DNA from: Nematopogon swammerdamellus
Taxonomy: Eukaryota; Arthropoda; Insecta; Lepidoptera; Adelidae
NCBI GenBank assembly: GCA_946902875.1
Contig: OX336339.1
Coordinates: 23,095,349 to 23,159,348 of the forward strand
DNA length: 64,000 bases
Direction: 5' to 3'
Part shown: positions 1-10,547 of the stretch, in pieces
Position numbering within the stretch: the first letter of the stretch is position 1
How the letters are laid out: each line of letters begins with the position of its first letter
Position numbers and translations under genes: made by a program
The notes under the pieces: model-generated
Databases searched by the model: none
Told to the model about the DNA's origin: nothing
The model's input: only the letters and a program-made list of their open reading frames with translations

Positions 1-944
1 GAAATTAACAAAATTATTTATTAATGCGAAATGAAAATAATTTTTATTATTAAATTTATTAAAAGGCTAACGTAATGCCTAATAGCATACTCCACAAGTC
101 ATGTCTGGAATTGTGGTTAAGGCTTATGGGTAGTGAGAAATTAACTGAGATAAAAATAATAATATATAAAGATAAATGTACAATATTTTATAATAAATAA
201 ATACATTCAATACATCCTTACATGTCCAAATTTAAATACTATACATACATAGTAGTTGGGTTAAAAAAATATATTCTAAGCTTTCTCGTGAATTTCCTCA
301 ATATTAATATAATGTACTATCAATAGAAAGTGTTTATATTGTTTTTTTATTTATTTATTTATTTTAGACCCATACCTAGAGTAGTAAATAAGGCAATGGA
401 AGTGTCGTTGCCTTGAACCAAAACATCTAGTTTCGGATATAATATTATCCTGATGGTATTCAGAGTTATTCTATACCAATCAAAATTACGTACTAAATTC
501 AAATTTCAGCTTTAACACAAGAAGAAAACTCGTTTATCTAAAAGCTCACTAAGGCTCTCCAAGGTGCCTTTAGCGAAGGGAAGTTGCGAACTATCAAAAC
601 GACAATTAGGTGAGCAGCGAAGTATGTAATCGTGATTGACACGGAACAAGGAACACGGCGTATCTGTCGAATGGGGCTCTTACGTTCCTTATCGTAGACG
701 CGGTGCGGTTGCGGCGTGCCTTCACCGCCCCAACGCACCCCCGCCCGCCGCCGACGCGCGGCCCACGAGGAATATGAAACGGCGGAGAGCAGAAGTGACA
801 CTAATATCCGTCTTTAGGCCCAATGTAAGGTTAGCAAGTACGGTGCAATTTCCAAATTTCGCGGGCGCAACATTCGTGAAAAGTTCAACCGGCTAGCTAT
901 TACGATTCAAAAGATACGGTTCGAGTTAAGTACGGATAAGGTTT
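1..944. other. No gene recognised; AT-rich then GC-rich sequence
   Basis: The first 600 bases are very AT-rich. Bases 660-800 are GC- and CpG-rich. Overlapping short frames on both strands there look like composition artefacts. I see no splice-supported exon, repeat family or RNA gene. Confidence 0.5.
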
Positions 945-1310
945 GTCAGCTTCGGTAGATCAGTGGTTCGGTCGGTCGACTATCGTTAAGCACACCTGGG
1001 CGCGGTCAGTACTTAGATGGATGACCGTTGAGGCTGACCGTGGTTCGGATTCCACATACAATTTTAAGTCCCTTCCAATCTTACCTTACCTTGGTAGGGT
1101 TCATCCCGCCCGGGTTGGTACCACCGCACTGAATGAAACGTCGATCGAAACGGCTATGTAAATAGTTCGTGTTTTCGTACAGTTCAGTGTAGCCGACATG
1201 AAATGAAAGGAAGCACTGACATGGCACCTAATTCACCCGGTGTTATGGGCTGACATCACGGATGTTGTAGGTGATGTAGACAACCGTGTCAGGTTCCATA
1301 AAAAATAAAT
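945..1310 (+). mobile_element. SINE, near full length, chimeric 5S/tRNA-like head
   Basis: The copy starts with a tRNA-like A box (GGTAGATCAGTGG), continues with a 5S-rRNA-like segment (gcggtcagtacttagatgg), then a B box (GGTTCGGATTCC), and ends with the family 3' part (GGATGTTGTAGGTGATGTAG) and an A-rich tail. Pol III transcription from the internal boxes is inferred from the motifs. The other copies, at 1.96, 2.6, 16.1, 28.1, 34.9, 49.8, 50.2, 52.6 and 60.7 kb, define its limits. Confidence 0.8.
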
Positions 1311-1317
1311 AATACAG

Positions 1318-1402
1318 CCCTTGAAAGATAGGACAGACAGACAGACAGACGGACGGCTTAGACTAAGACTTAGTAATAGGCTTCCGTACGGACGCGGAGC
1401 TC
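1318..1402 (-). mobile_element. Fragment of a (GTCY)n-bearing non-autonomous element
   Basis: A GACA/GACG microsatellite is followed by a 'ggcttagactaagacttagt' type segment and CTTCCGTACGG. This is the reverse of the start of the longer (GTCY)n elements at 26.7, 43.8 and 57.4 kb. Only the end with the microsatellite is present. Confidence 0.55.
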
Positions 1403-1778
1403 TAAAAATAAATGTTATAGCTAGTATTGTTTCTGAAAAATAAAATAAACAATTTGCGTTTCTGGTCCGACAGACTCAACATATTCTGTGTCAGGGTGCG
1501 CTACCACTGAATCCTTGGCTGCGACGCGTCGCCCACCCCCGGCCGCCCCCGCCTCCGCCCCCGCCTCCGCCCCCAGCCGGCCTAGCCTGACGGAGATATA
1601 TCGGTAGTAGATGTCGCTGGGATGTTGCGGGCTTTGCTCGGCTTTTTGTACGACCTAGTAAATTGATGAAACACTCTGCGGGCAAAATTGGATATTCAGA
1701 TTGACAGGTAAGCTTTCAATTCGGTATTCATTTTTTTTTTGAGTTCGAATTAGAAGGAGATATTAACCGTGTCGCGCT

Positions 1779-2398
1779 GGTACCTACTTAAAAAGAATAG
1801 CCCTACTGCATCGCTCGCCATGTACATCAGGATAATGGATAAGGAGAAGACGCCGTGCTAAAGGGCGACAGGGTCGCCACCTCTCACCTTGGCACGGTAA
1901 TTCCACCGAGTCATGCAGCAGGTGGGTGTTCGTGCCTTACTCACTGCTTGATAATTTTTTTTTTTTTTTTTTTATTGAACCTGACACGGTTGGCTACATC
2001 ACCTACAACATCCGTGATGTCAGCCCATTACACAGGGTGAACTAGGTGCCATGTCAGTGCTTCCCTTCATTTCATGTCGGCTACACTAAACTGGACGGAA
2101 AACACGAACTATTTACATAGCCGTTTCGACCGACGTTTCGTTCAGTGCGGTGGTACCAACCCGGCCGGGATAAACCCTACCACCTAGTAAGGTAAGAAGG
2201 GAAGGGACCTACAGTTTAACGTGGAATCCGAACCACGGTCAGCCTCCAATTGAATCTTGTTTGAATACTTTACGAAGCATGGTGGTCGGTGTTGTGCTGT
2301 AATTTACCAGAGTACTTGCAGCACAACGACGATTTCTCTGCTCACCCCGGTTGTCGGGATTCAGCGTGTGTGATATGTATGTATGTATGCATTTTAGT
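1779..2398 (+). mobile_element. ATGT-tailed retroelement, split by a SINE
   Basis: The left part (1779-1954) and right part (2251-2398) together match the uninterrupted copy at 45.68 kb. The order is: AAAAAGAATAGCCC start, the 'gtgctaaagggcgacagg' block, the hairpin GGTGTTGTGCTG...CAGCACAAC, and a TATGTATGTATG tail. Copies at 22.6 and 25.2 kb have target duplications, so this is a retroposed family. The missing centre is replaced by a minus-strand SINE. No coding capacity is visible. Confidence 0.75.
1955..2250 (-). mobile_element. SINE inserted into the ATGT-tailed retroelement
   Basis: A T-run (the A tail on the minus strand) is followed by the family 3' part and ends at the B-box region (GAATCCGAACCACGG). 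The A box and 5S-like head are missing, so the copy is 5'-truncated. TTGA occurs at both junctions but is too short to prove a target duplication. Confidence 0.75.
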
Positions 2399-2574
2399 GG
2401 AACTTTTTCAAAGATTATCATACAGTTTTGGTTGCTCGTTACACAAAATACGACTTACTTTTGTCGACTTTGACTTTGTCTCAAGAGCTGGAGACGAAAT
2501 CATCTGATTATTGTACCGCGCAACCGAAAACTGTATCAAAATAAAAGTCTATGTACAAACAATGAAAGGTCAAC

Positions 2575-2757
2575 AATGAATGAAAGGTCGGTCGAAACGG
2601 CTATGTAAATAGTTTGTGTTTTCCATCCAGTTCAGTGTAGCCGGCACGACCGAAGTGAAGCACTGACGTGGCACCAAGTTCATCCGGTGTTATGGGCTGA
2701 CATCACGGATGTTGTAGGTGATGTAGCCAACCGTGTCATTTTCCAAAAAAAAAAAAG
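2575..2757 (+). mobile_element. SINE 3' fragment
   Basis: Only the 3' half of the SINE is present, from gtcggtcgaaacggctatg to gatgttgtaggtgatgtagc, ending in an A-rich tail. It lacks all promoter boxes and is a dead 5'-truncated copy. Confidence 0.75.
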
Positions 2758-2789
2758 AAATAAAAAAAATTATTATATCAAGTATAGTT

Positions 2790-2915
2790 ATGGGTCCTTC
2801 CAGATGGGCGTGAATAGGCACCTGTCAGGCCGGCATAGCATTCGCAACTCCGTGGGCGTAGTTAGACACCTTATGGGTGGCTCGACACCACATGACTAAC
2901 TTTCAATAAAAAAAA
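2790..2915 (+). mobile_element. LINE 3' end, degenerate reverse-transcriptase C-terminus
   Basis: The segment matches the C-terminal coding tail and A tail seen best at 17.38-17.57 kb: gggcgtgaataggcacctgt, then a 'tatgggtggctcg' block, then CTTTCAATAAAAAAAA. It carries an internal deletion and an early stop relative to that copy. It is a 5'-truncated LINE relic. Confidence 0.65.
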
Positions 2916-2954
2916 ATACAAGATAACCCGTACATTTCCCTATAATTATATTAT

Positions 2955-3358
2955 AGAACTAGCTTTTGCCCGCGGGTCCGCTCGCGTGAAATTCATATAA
3001 AAAAAAAGAAAGTAAGGAATCCCGCTACCGTACCTTTATTTCGGCGCGAGGCTTTGTATGAGAGCCATATCTTAGCGTAATCGGAACTGATTTTTTTTAT
3101 TATTATGAATTTATTTAGCCTATTCTGTGTCACGTATAGTTAAATGTGATTGTACTAAGTTTCATCGAATTCGGATGATCGGTTTAAGAGTTATGGCGAA
3201 ACATACATACATACAGAAAATATTTCTAAAAATCGTCAATTTAGTTTTACGAGTAGTATACAGTACATTACAGTACATAGGTACAGTCTGCAAACGCAGT
3301 ATCTCATATAAAACAAAGTAACTTTCTCCATGACCATCCCTTACAGATTTATTATTAG
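2955..3358 (+). mobile_element. Dispersed repeat of the CTAGCTTTTGCCCGCGG type
   Basis: It begins ACTAGCTTTTGCCCGCGG. It then carries 'aagaaagtaaggaatcccgc', 'atgagagccatatcttagcg' and 'gatcggtttaagagttatgg', and ends CCATCCCTTACAGATTTATT. Further copies lie at 15.0, 24.6, 52.0 and 55.2 kb. I know this as a very common insect repeat but cannot assign its class. Confidence 0.7.
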
Positions 3359-3794
3359 TATTGATTGATTGATTGATAGAGGCTAAAGACTAGATACGTC
3401 ACCAACTACGTAGACTAGTCTAGCAATGCAAAATTTTTATTTAGATCCATGTATTAGATATGATGGCACGGTTGCATCACGGACCTCATTAGCAGTACCT
3501 ATAGATCGCACATCTCCATAACTACATCCTTACCACTTAGCACTATGTAGGTACCTATCTACATATTATATTCTCATTCGTAGATATGTGGGTACTTGTT
3601 GCCAATTATGTGGAGCATTATTGTAATTTGATTACTCAGCAAACATTTAATCAACATTCCATATCGCTATACAACTCTAGCTATCAGTTAGCGCGGTACT
3701 TGTACTATCTAAGTATATTATGTGGCTCGTCTGACGTTGTGTGGATACCTAGTGAATGTGAGTGTGCCTGTGGCAGACAGGCAGACTCGCAGAG
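3359..3794. other. Nothing recognised
   Basis: AT-rich sequence with a short GATT repeat near 3360-3375. No interpretable frame or repeat was seen. Confidence 0.4.
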
Positions 3795-4655
3795 TATACA
3801 GGGTGTTTCAGGATAGGCTTGAGAAACTTCAGGAATAGAAAGTATTCATTATTAGAAGAAAAAAATCCTTATGGCTCAAATCGAAATTCCGTATTTTTTT
3901 TTTTATACAACATTTTTAAATAGTAATAAAAACTCGATGGACAGTGAGATTTGGCAACAGTGCTGTCTAGGTCTAGGGAGTGCAATGGCCTAGTCTAGTC
4001 CCCCTTTTCTTTTAATGTCATTCAAATTTAATTGTTTGGAATTTACCTACATGCAGTACTATACTAGTTTAGCATGTAAGTACACCGAGCATACCTACGG
4101 GAGTGGCAACCGTCGAGCGCTAATATATAGGAAAATTAGCCGCGTGTTAGAGCATTTGCACTAACATATAGCGCTGCTGCGGGATCGACCGTCAGTGCGC
4201 TCGCGACTTGGGAACGAAGAACACGTATATGTGCACTACGCAAAATGGCGATTTGTGCAGTTCGTGCGTGTCGAAAGAGCTCAAGATCATCAGGAATGAC
4301 AAAAGATGGCGTAACCTTTCATAATTAGGACATTTTAATGATAATACAATGCTTAAAGCGTGTAAAATACAAAAAATCCGCGAGTTAGGAGCACGACTGC
4401 GCGCCATACCGGGCGCGTACACATGATAGGCAAATTTGACAGACTGGAAAGAAATTTGAAATCAATTATTGTATATGGGTGTTGTTAGTTTTTTATGGCA
4501 ATGACATGGATTAATTCAATTTATAATATGTATTGTTATTATTTCTTTAATATTACGTTTTCTATTTTTTATAATTATAAAACAAATATACCTATACAAA
4601 ACTAATATATTGTATATTATGATCTATATATATTGGTATATTGTGTATAAGTATT

Positions 4656-4663
4656 ATTATTAT
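4656..4663. repeat. Left target-site duplication of the foldback element
   Basis: ATTATTAT sits directly before the CAGTGATAGG terminus. The right flank (8024-8031) is ATTATTAG, a 7 of 8 match. An 8-bp duplication is typical of hAT insertions. Confidence 0.6.
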
Positions 4664-4798
4664 CAGTGATAGGAATAGGTAGGACTTATTTACCTAAACT
4701 TCGAGGAACAGAGTAAAAAATTGGAGACTTCCTTACGACAATATTTTTTTCCGGTTTAATAATATTCATGGTGTTATAATTTCGCGATTTAAAAAAAG

Positions 4799-5508
4799 TG
4801 GCCGCCATTTTGAACTTTTTAGTAACTGGACAGATTGCTTTCAAAATCGACATCTGGGTGTCTGTGTGGGCTCTGAATACGAATCTGTAGTCAAAATAAA
4901 AATAAGTGGCCGCCATTTTGAACTTTTTAGTTACTGGACCGATTGCTTTCAAAATCGATATCTGGGTGTATGTGTGGGCTCTGAATACGAATCTGTAGTA
5001 AAAATTTAAAAAAGTGACCGCCATTTTGAACTTTTTAGTTACTGGACCGATTGCTTTCAAAATCGATATCTGGGTGTCTGTGTGGGCTCTGAATACGAAT
5101 CTGTAATCAAAATAAAAAAAAAGTGGCCGCCATTTTGAACTTTTTAGTTACTGGACCGATTGCTTTCAAAATCGATATCTGGGTGTATGTGGGGGCTCTG
5201 AATACGAATCTGTAGTAAAAATTTAAAAAAAGTGGCCGCCATTTTGAACTTTTTAGTTACTGGACCGATTGCTTTCAAAATCGATATCTGGGTGTCTGTG
5301 TGGGCTCTGAATACTAATCTGTAGTCAAAATAAAAAAAAGTGGCCGCCATTTTGAACTTTTTAGTTACTGAACCGATTGCTTTCAAAATCGATATCTGGG
5401 TGTCTGTGTGGGCTCTAAATACGAAGCCGTTGTCAAAATTTAAAAAAAGTGGCCGCCATTTTGAACTTTTTAGTTACTGGACCGATTGCTTTCAAAATCG
5501 ATATCATA
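4799..5508 (+). repeat. Left-arm tandem repeat, about 7 units of ~109 bp
   Basis: Each unit contains GCCGCCATTTTGAACTTTTT, ACTGGACCGATTGCTTTC, ATCGATATCTGGGTG and GGGCTCTGAATACGAA. Starts lie near 4801, 4910, 5020, 5126, 5236, 5343 and 5452. Two linker types alternate (gtagtcaaaataaa and gtagtaaaaattta), suggesting amplification as a dimer. Open frames across the array are by-products of repetition. Confidence 0.85.
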
Positions 5509-5534
5509 TTTTTTATGTTAACTACATATTGTTA

Positions 5535-5810
5535 TTCAGAGCCCACACAGACATGTAGATATGGGTTTTGAAAGTAATCAGTCCAGTAACTAAAAAGTTC
5601 AAAATGGCGACCACTTTTTTAAGATTTTGACAACGGATTCGTATTCAGAGCCCACCCAGACAAACAAATGTCGATTTTAAAAGCAATCGGTCCATTAACT
5701 AAAAAGTTCAAAATGGCTGTCACTTTTTTTAAATTTTGACAACGGCTTCGTATTCAGAGCCCACACAGACACCCAGATATCGATTTTGAAAGCAATCGGC
5801 CCAGTAACTA
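5535..5810 (-). repeat. Right-arm tandem repeat, inner part
   Basis: Inverted copies of the same ~109-bp unit follow a short spacer (about 5505-5530) that is the natural loop of the foldback. The third unit is cut at about 5810 by a LINE. Confidence 0.8.
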
Positions 5811-6749
5811 CTAAGCAGTCCAAAACCTATTATATACGGTGTACCCCAGGGATCTATCCTCGGGCCTCTGCTATTCCTAATATACATTAATGACATGCAC
5901 AAGACTGAACTCCTGGGGCACCTAACTTTGTACGCGGACGACACATGTCTTTTCTATTTCTCACCGAGTGTTGAACAAGCTTTAAAACAGGCACAAACAG
6001 ACATTAACCTCCTCAACACTTGGTTCCTGTCCAACCTTTTAACTATAAATACTAATAAAAGAAGTTACATCATCTTCTCTGCTAAGAATAAAGTCATTCC
6101 CAAACACACACCGCTAGAAATAAATGGTCAGATAATAAAAGAAGTCAATAGCGAAAAATACCTAGGTCTACTTCTTGACAAAGAGCTAACATGGAGTGAA
6201 CATATACAAAAAATAATATCAAAAATTAACCCACTTAGTGGAGCACTCCGGAGGATCACCGGCTTTCTCCCCGCACGGCTCCGACGTACCATCTACAACT
6301 CACTTGTTCAGCCTCACCTCAAATATCTCGTGACAGTATGGGGAAGTGCTGGAATATCCACCCTTCATGAGTTGCAAATCGCCCAGAACAAGGTTATAAA
6401 GGTTCTATTTCATTACGATCGTCTAACCCATACAGAAACCTTGTACCGAGAAACTAGTCTAATGAACATAAAACAGACCTACAAGTATAACATGTGCATA
6501 TTAATAAGAAATATAATAAAAGGTAATACTCACTCTGAAACTACATTTATAACAAACAGCGAGGTGCACGCACACTTCACACGAAACGCGAGAAACATAC
6601 GCATTCCAACAGTCAGAACGAATTATGGCAAAACAAACATGATTTTCGATGGCGCACAACTTTTTAATAAACTACCAAAACAGATAAGAGACTTAGAATC
6701 GGATAATGTATTTAAATTAAGTGTAAAAAAATTCTTCCAAAATGACTAA
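5808..6749 (+). pseudogene. LINE reverse transcriptase, 5'-truncated fragment
   Basis: The open frame begins just after a stop in the satellite and reads LSSPKPIIYGVPQGSILGPL, then a FLIYINDM block and the catalytic YADD box about 45 residues in. The thumb region (EKYLGLLLDKELTWSEHI, LVQPHLKYLV) and an LFNKLPKQIRDL-type C-terminus follow, with a natural TAA stop. RT catalytic motifs before GVPQGS, the endonuclease domain and ORF1 are missing, so it cannot act alone. Jockey/CR1-like affiliation is inferred from GVPQGS, YADD and C-terminal style. It was 5'-truncated on insertion rather than broken by frameshifts. Confidence 0.85.
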
Positions 6750-7030
6750 AGTTTTATACTTAGGTACCTTTGTAAACGCATCTTATCAATATTTCAATTC
6801 TGTGTGTCTGTCTGTCTGTCTGTTGGTCTGTCCGTCTGTTTACTTAATATTTTTGTTTGATTACTTAATTATCTTTACCAATCATACGTCGAGGACATAA
6901 ATTTGTTGTGCATTATCACATCATATGTTTAGTTTTAAAATTTAATTTTTAGTACTTATTTGCTTTGTAACTATTTGTAATCTCTATAAGCGAATGTTCA
7001 CACGTTCTTTGAGATAATAAAGATTCTTTA
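5809..7030 (+). mobile_element. 5'-truncated LINE inside the foldback element
   Basis: The unit runs from the satellite junction to the 3' end AATAAAGATTCTTTAAAC. It has a 3' UTR containing a TCTG microsatellite (about 6803-6840). AACTA occurs at both junctions (about 5806 and 7037), a possible short target duplication. The LINE is younger than the foldback element it splits. Confidence 0.75.
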
Positions 7031-7152
7031 AACCGAACTAATATCCTGGCCGGGATGTATTTTTTCCAATGATTTTCGCTTTGCATTTTTCTAATAAAAA
7101 TATATATAAAGCGAGTAAGTGCCTAGTACTAACATATAATATGTTTAAACCA

Positions 7153-7237
7153 CTGCCATTTTGAACTTATTAGTTCGGTATTCTATGTTTATTATAAACA
7201 TAGAATACCGAACTAATAAGTTCAAAATGGCGGCCAC
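7153..7237. repeat. Long palindrome at the edge of the right arm
   Basis: CCATTTTGAACTTATTAGTT at the left arm is mirrored by AACTAATAAGTTCAAAATGG, with CGGTATTCTATGTTTA and its complement inside. The arms are about 36 bp and essentially perfect. It contains satellite sequence with TTATTAG in place of TTTTTAG. Confidence 0.85.
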
Positions 7238-7890
7238 TTTTTTTAAATTTTGACAACGGATTCGTATTCAGAGCCCACACAGACACCCAGATATCGATTT
7301 TGAAAGCAATCGGTCCAGTAACTAAAAAGTTCAAAATGGCGGCCACTTTTTTTAAATGTTTACTACAGATTCGTATTCAGAGCCCACACATACACCCAGA
7401 TATCGATTTTGAAAGCAATCGGTCCAGTAACTAAAAAGTTCAAAATGGCGGCCACTTTTTTTAAATTTTAACAACGGATTCGTATTCAGAGCCCACACAG
7501 ACACCCAGATATCGATTTTGAAAGCAATCGGTCCAGTAACTAAAAAGTTCAAAATGGCGGCCACTTTTTTAAATGTTTACTACAGATTCGTATTCTGAGT
7601 CCACACAGACGCCTAGATATCGATTTTGAAAGCAATCGGTCCAGTAACTAAAAAGTTCAAAATGGCGGCTACTTTTTTTAAATTTTGACTATAGATTCGT
7701 ATCCAGAGTCCACACAGACGCCCATATATCGATTTTGAAAGAAATCGGTCCAGTAACTAAAAAGTTCAAAATGGCGGCCACTTTTAAAAATTTTTACTAC
7801 GAATTCGTATTCAGAGCCCACACTGACACCCAGATATCGATTTTGAAAGCAATCGGTCCAGTAACTAAAAAGTTCAAAATGGTGGCCACT
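7215..7890 (-). repeat. Right-arm tandem repeat, outer part, ~7 inverted units
   Basis: Units carrying AAGTTCAAAATGGCGGCCAC recur near 7218, 7326, 7434, 7544, 7652, 7762 and 7869. They lead into the unique terminal segment, which mirrors 4664-4795. Confidence 0.85.
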
Positions 7891-8680
7891 TTTTTCAAAT
7901 CGCGAAATTAAAACACCATGAATATTATTAAACCGGAAAAAAATATTGTCTTATGGAAGTCTCCAATCTTTTACTCTGTTCCTCGAAATTTAGGTAAATA
8001 AGCCCTACTTATTCCTATCACTGATTATTAGTACAACTTTTCAAAAATATTAAAACAACAGTCTTGTTTAATTTTTCAATATTTTTTTTGAATTTAAACA
8101 ATAATATTCGTTCAGTAAAAACTATTTGAAATAATATTACAAATAACAATTTCAAAATTCACAAATATACCGCACCATCATTGTCCGTCAGACTGGCATT
8201 CGTAGTGATCCCGTCAAGTTGCCGTCAAGCAAGGCTTCCGATTGGTCGGACGGTCGGCTCTTACTACCAGATACCCGAGCCAAGCCAGCGATAACAAACC
8301 TGTCGCTCGCCTTGCTCGCTCTGTCTCTCTCCATATCGCGGGGGGCGATATGGGTAACGGAGATAGACAAGTCACGTCATAAAAGATTAAATTGCGATTT
8401 CGATTTTCGTAGTAGTAGGGATTTTTGGCTAGCCGTGCTCCGATACAAACGCAGTAGCGTTGCGCCTCCCGTAGGTATTCTCCTTGTGTAAGTAAGTCAT
8501 TTTATTTTTATTAATTAAAGGTGGACATTAACCTTCCACTAAAGCTCGATGAAACGATTTTCACCAAAAAGTACTATAAAATGACCGAATCTGGGAAAAA
8601 GTTATAGAGCTTTCGCCTTCAAATATGGACCCCTTTCGAACCCTGAAGTTACGAAACCCTATCCTGAAACACCCTGTATA

Positions 8681-9107
8681 CTCGTACGTAGATAGGTCGC
8701 ACTCCACACCATCCGCAGTACAATAACGAAGCCCGCCCTCACGTGAATCCCATGGTACGTGGCTTTCGGGCCATATAATCGGATATACAGAATGCCACGT
8801 GAAAGGAAAGCTTTCAATCACGGACTTTCGTGTTTTTTTTTTTTTTTTGGTTCATTTGCTTTCGTCCATACGAGTCCGTAGCGTTCAACCTTAATGTAGC
8901 GTTTATGTAAATCTTAGAGTCCGCTTCGTATTCAGTTTCGGTTGTCCCTCTGGTGCGCGCTATCTTTTTGCTGTTTTTGTATCAGCGGAAGGAAGTCAGA
9001 GGTTGTAAATATTCCGAACCGGTTTTTTAAAGAGCGCAGACAAAGTGTTTTATTAATGCCCTCAGTGTGCTTATTCCAACTTCAGCACTAGTAAGCGCGG
9101 CGCAAAT
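8681..9107. other. Nothing recognised
   Basis: Mixed sequence with a T-run at 8832-8848. No supported gene or repeat was seen before the next element. Confidence 0.4.
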
Positions 9108-9115
9108 ATTATCAC

Positions 9116-9423
9116 CAGTGATCGGAAAAAGCGGCGCTAAATTTACCTACAGTGGAAGAACATAGACAAAATAAACCCTAACAATGGAGACTTCCTTAGT
9201 CCTTATAAAATGAAGTTATATTTTTTTAACAGCCCTTTTTTTATCATATCTCTTCCTATATCATTGTGAACGGTCTGTGCAAATCAGTGAGATATTAAAA
9301 AAAGGGGCTGTTAAAAAAATATAACTTCATTTTATAAGGACTAAGGAAGTCTCCATTGTTAGGGTTTATTTTGTCTATGTTCTTCCACTGTAGGTAAATT
9401 AGCCCCGCTTTTTCCGATCACTG
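9116..9423. mobile_element. Palindromic hAT-like MITE, 308 bp
   Basis: The termini are CAGTGATCGGAAAAAGCGG and its reverse complement. The arms (about 125 bp) are almost perfect inverted copies around a ~60-bp loop. The element is flanked by a perfect 8-bp duplication, ATTATCAC (9108-9115 and 9424-9431). CAGTGAT.GGAA, ATTTACCTA and GGAGACTTCCTTA are shared with the ends of the 4664-8023 element, so both belong to one family. There is no coding capacity. Confidence 0.9.
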
Positions 9424-9431
9424 ATTATCAC

Positions 9432-10547
9432 CAACGCTTTGTAACCCTATACGTGAACAACACTGGTGCGTGTTACACTGGTACGACGTGCCCGTACTGT
9501 ACGTGTTGTCGGTCGCAATCGTACAGCGCAGTAATTCACTTCACAGCGCGAGCGAGCGTAAACTCGTCGTGGTTTGCCCGGTTCAGGCGCGCGACACAAA
9601 TTTACAACGCATCGTTCCCGAGTTCGGCCAATCACGTCGCGCCGTCACCGCGTACATACAGGCAAAGCGCGTCACACATATAAGTCCGTGCACCGTTGCT
9701 TGTACGTGGCGTTCACGTCACGTATCGTTCTTGTTTTGTCGTATACTTGGAATAGAGAACGCGGTCCGGCGGAGGTGGCGTGCAGCGAGCGGTGACTAAC
9801 AAGGGGTCTATGTGGAATTAACTAGTGGTTTAGAACATTATATCTTGCCCCCACTTAGATAACTTCATGTGCACTGTAATTACAACTTTTTTCATTGACG
9901 AAGTTGGCGTCCGGGTAACTATTGGAATCGGTGTTAAAAATTTGCTAGAAAATTGGTTCTACACGGTGGGTGTGATAATTGGTCTTGTTAAAGCTATTCA
10001 AAAGTATATGATTTGGAAAAGGCGCGTTTTTGTTTCTTTATACAAATGCCCACAGTTTTTTAACACTTTCATAAAATATTAAATATAACTCTCGTGTGGT
10101 TTCATACCTTCGGCTATACAAACAAAATCTTAGGTGCCTAGTCCTACCTAGTTTGACGCTATACCCCTCTGGTACGTTATATAATATTGTAGCTGTTTAG
10201 TATACTTGTAGTACCTATAAGAAAAGTTATTGAAGATAAATTATGTACGTTTTACCAAAATTTGTAACTGTCGATAGAATGGAATAGAATATTTATTGAT
10301 ATATCTTAAATAAAGGTCATGTGTAAATTATTTTGTTTATCAATATAATATATAAAACTAATTATCGAATAATTTTAACACTGAATTAGTATATATCTGA
10401 ATTAGTATAGTATCTATCTAATAATCTACAATAATAAAAAAATATAAAATATATTTGTCGTTTATACATTTTTGTCTATGTCAATATTACTTAAATAGGA
10501 CATTCAATAAATAAAATAAATAAATACACAAGCTACCTGCCAAAAGT
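9432..10547. other. No gene recognised
   Basis: The CpG-richer part (9440-9800) has overlapping frames on both strands with no recognisable product. It is followed by AT-rich sequence with no repeat I can place. Confidence 0.4.

Larger units (their letters stand above)
4664..8023. mobile_element. hAT-like foldback transposon with satellite-like arms, non-autonomous
   Basis: The termini are CAGTGATAGGAATAGGTAGG and its near reverse complement at 8004-8023. Unique sub-terminal sequence (about 130 bp) is shared in inverted orientation. Each arm then carries head-to-tail ~109-bp units containing GCCGCCATTTTGAACTTTTT. The units point inward on the left (4799-5508) and are inverted on the right (5535-5810 and 7215-7890). 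An 8-bp flanking duplication (7/8) and a CAGTG start fit hAT. No transposase frame exists, so mobilisation would need a transposase from elsewhere. A LINE later split the right arm. Confidence 0.75.
3795..8680. mobile_element. Outer inverted-repeat element (TATACAGGGTGTTTCAGG ends)
   Basis: TATACAGGGTGTTTCAGGAT at 3795-3814 is matched in reverse complement at the right end (8661-8680). An imperfect extension follows in which both arms share AACTTCAGG and GAAAG. TA dinucleotides flank both ends, compatible with but not proof of a TA target duplication. Excluding the nested 3.36-kb foldback element leaves about 1.5 kb of non-coding sequence. A Tc1/mariner-like or other TIR origin is inference. 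Confidence 0.5.

Noticed and set aside
538..896. Overlapping 86- and 87-residue frames on both strands
   Set aside because: GC-rich region with low-complexity Arg/Pro products on both strands; no recognisable domain.
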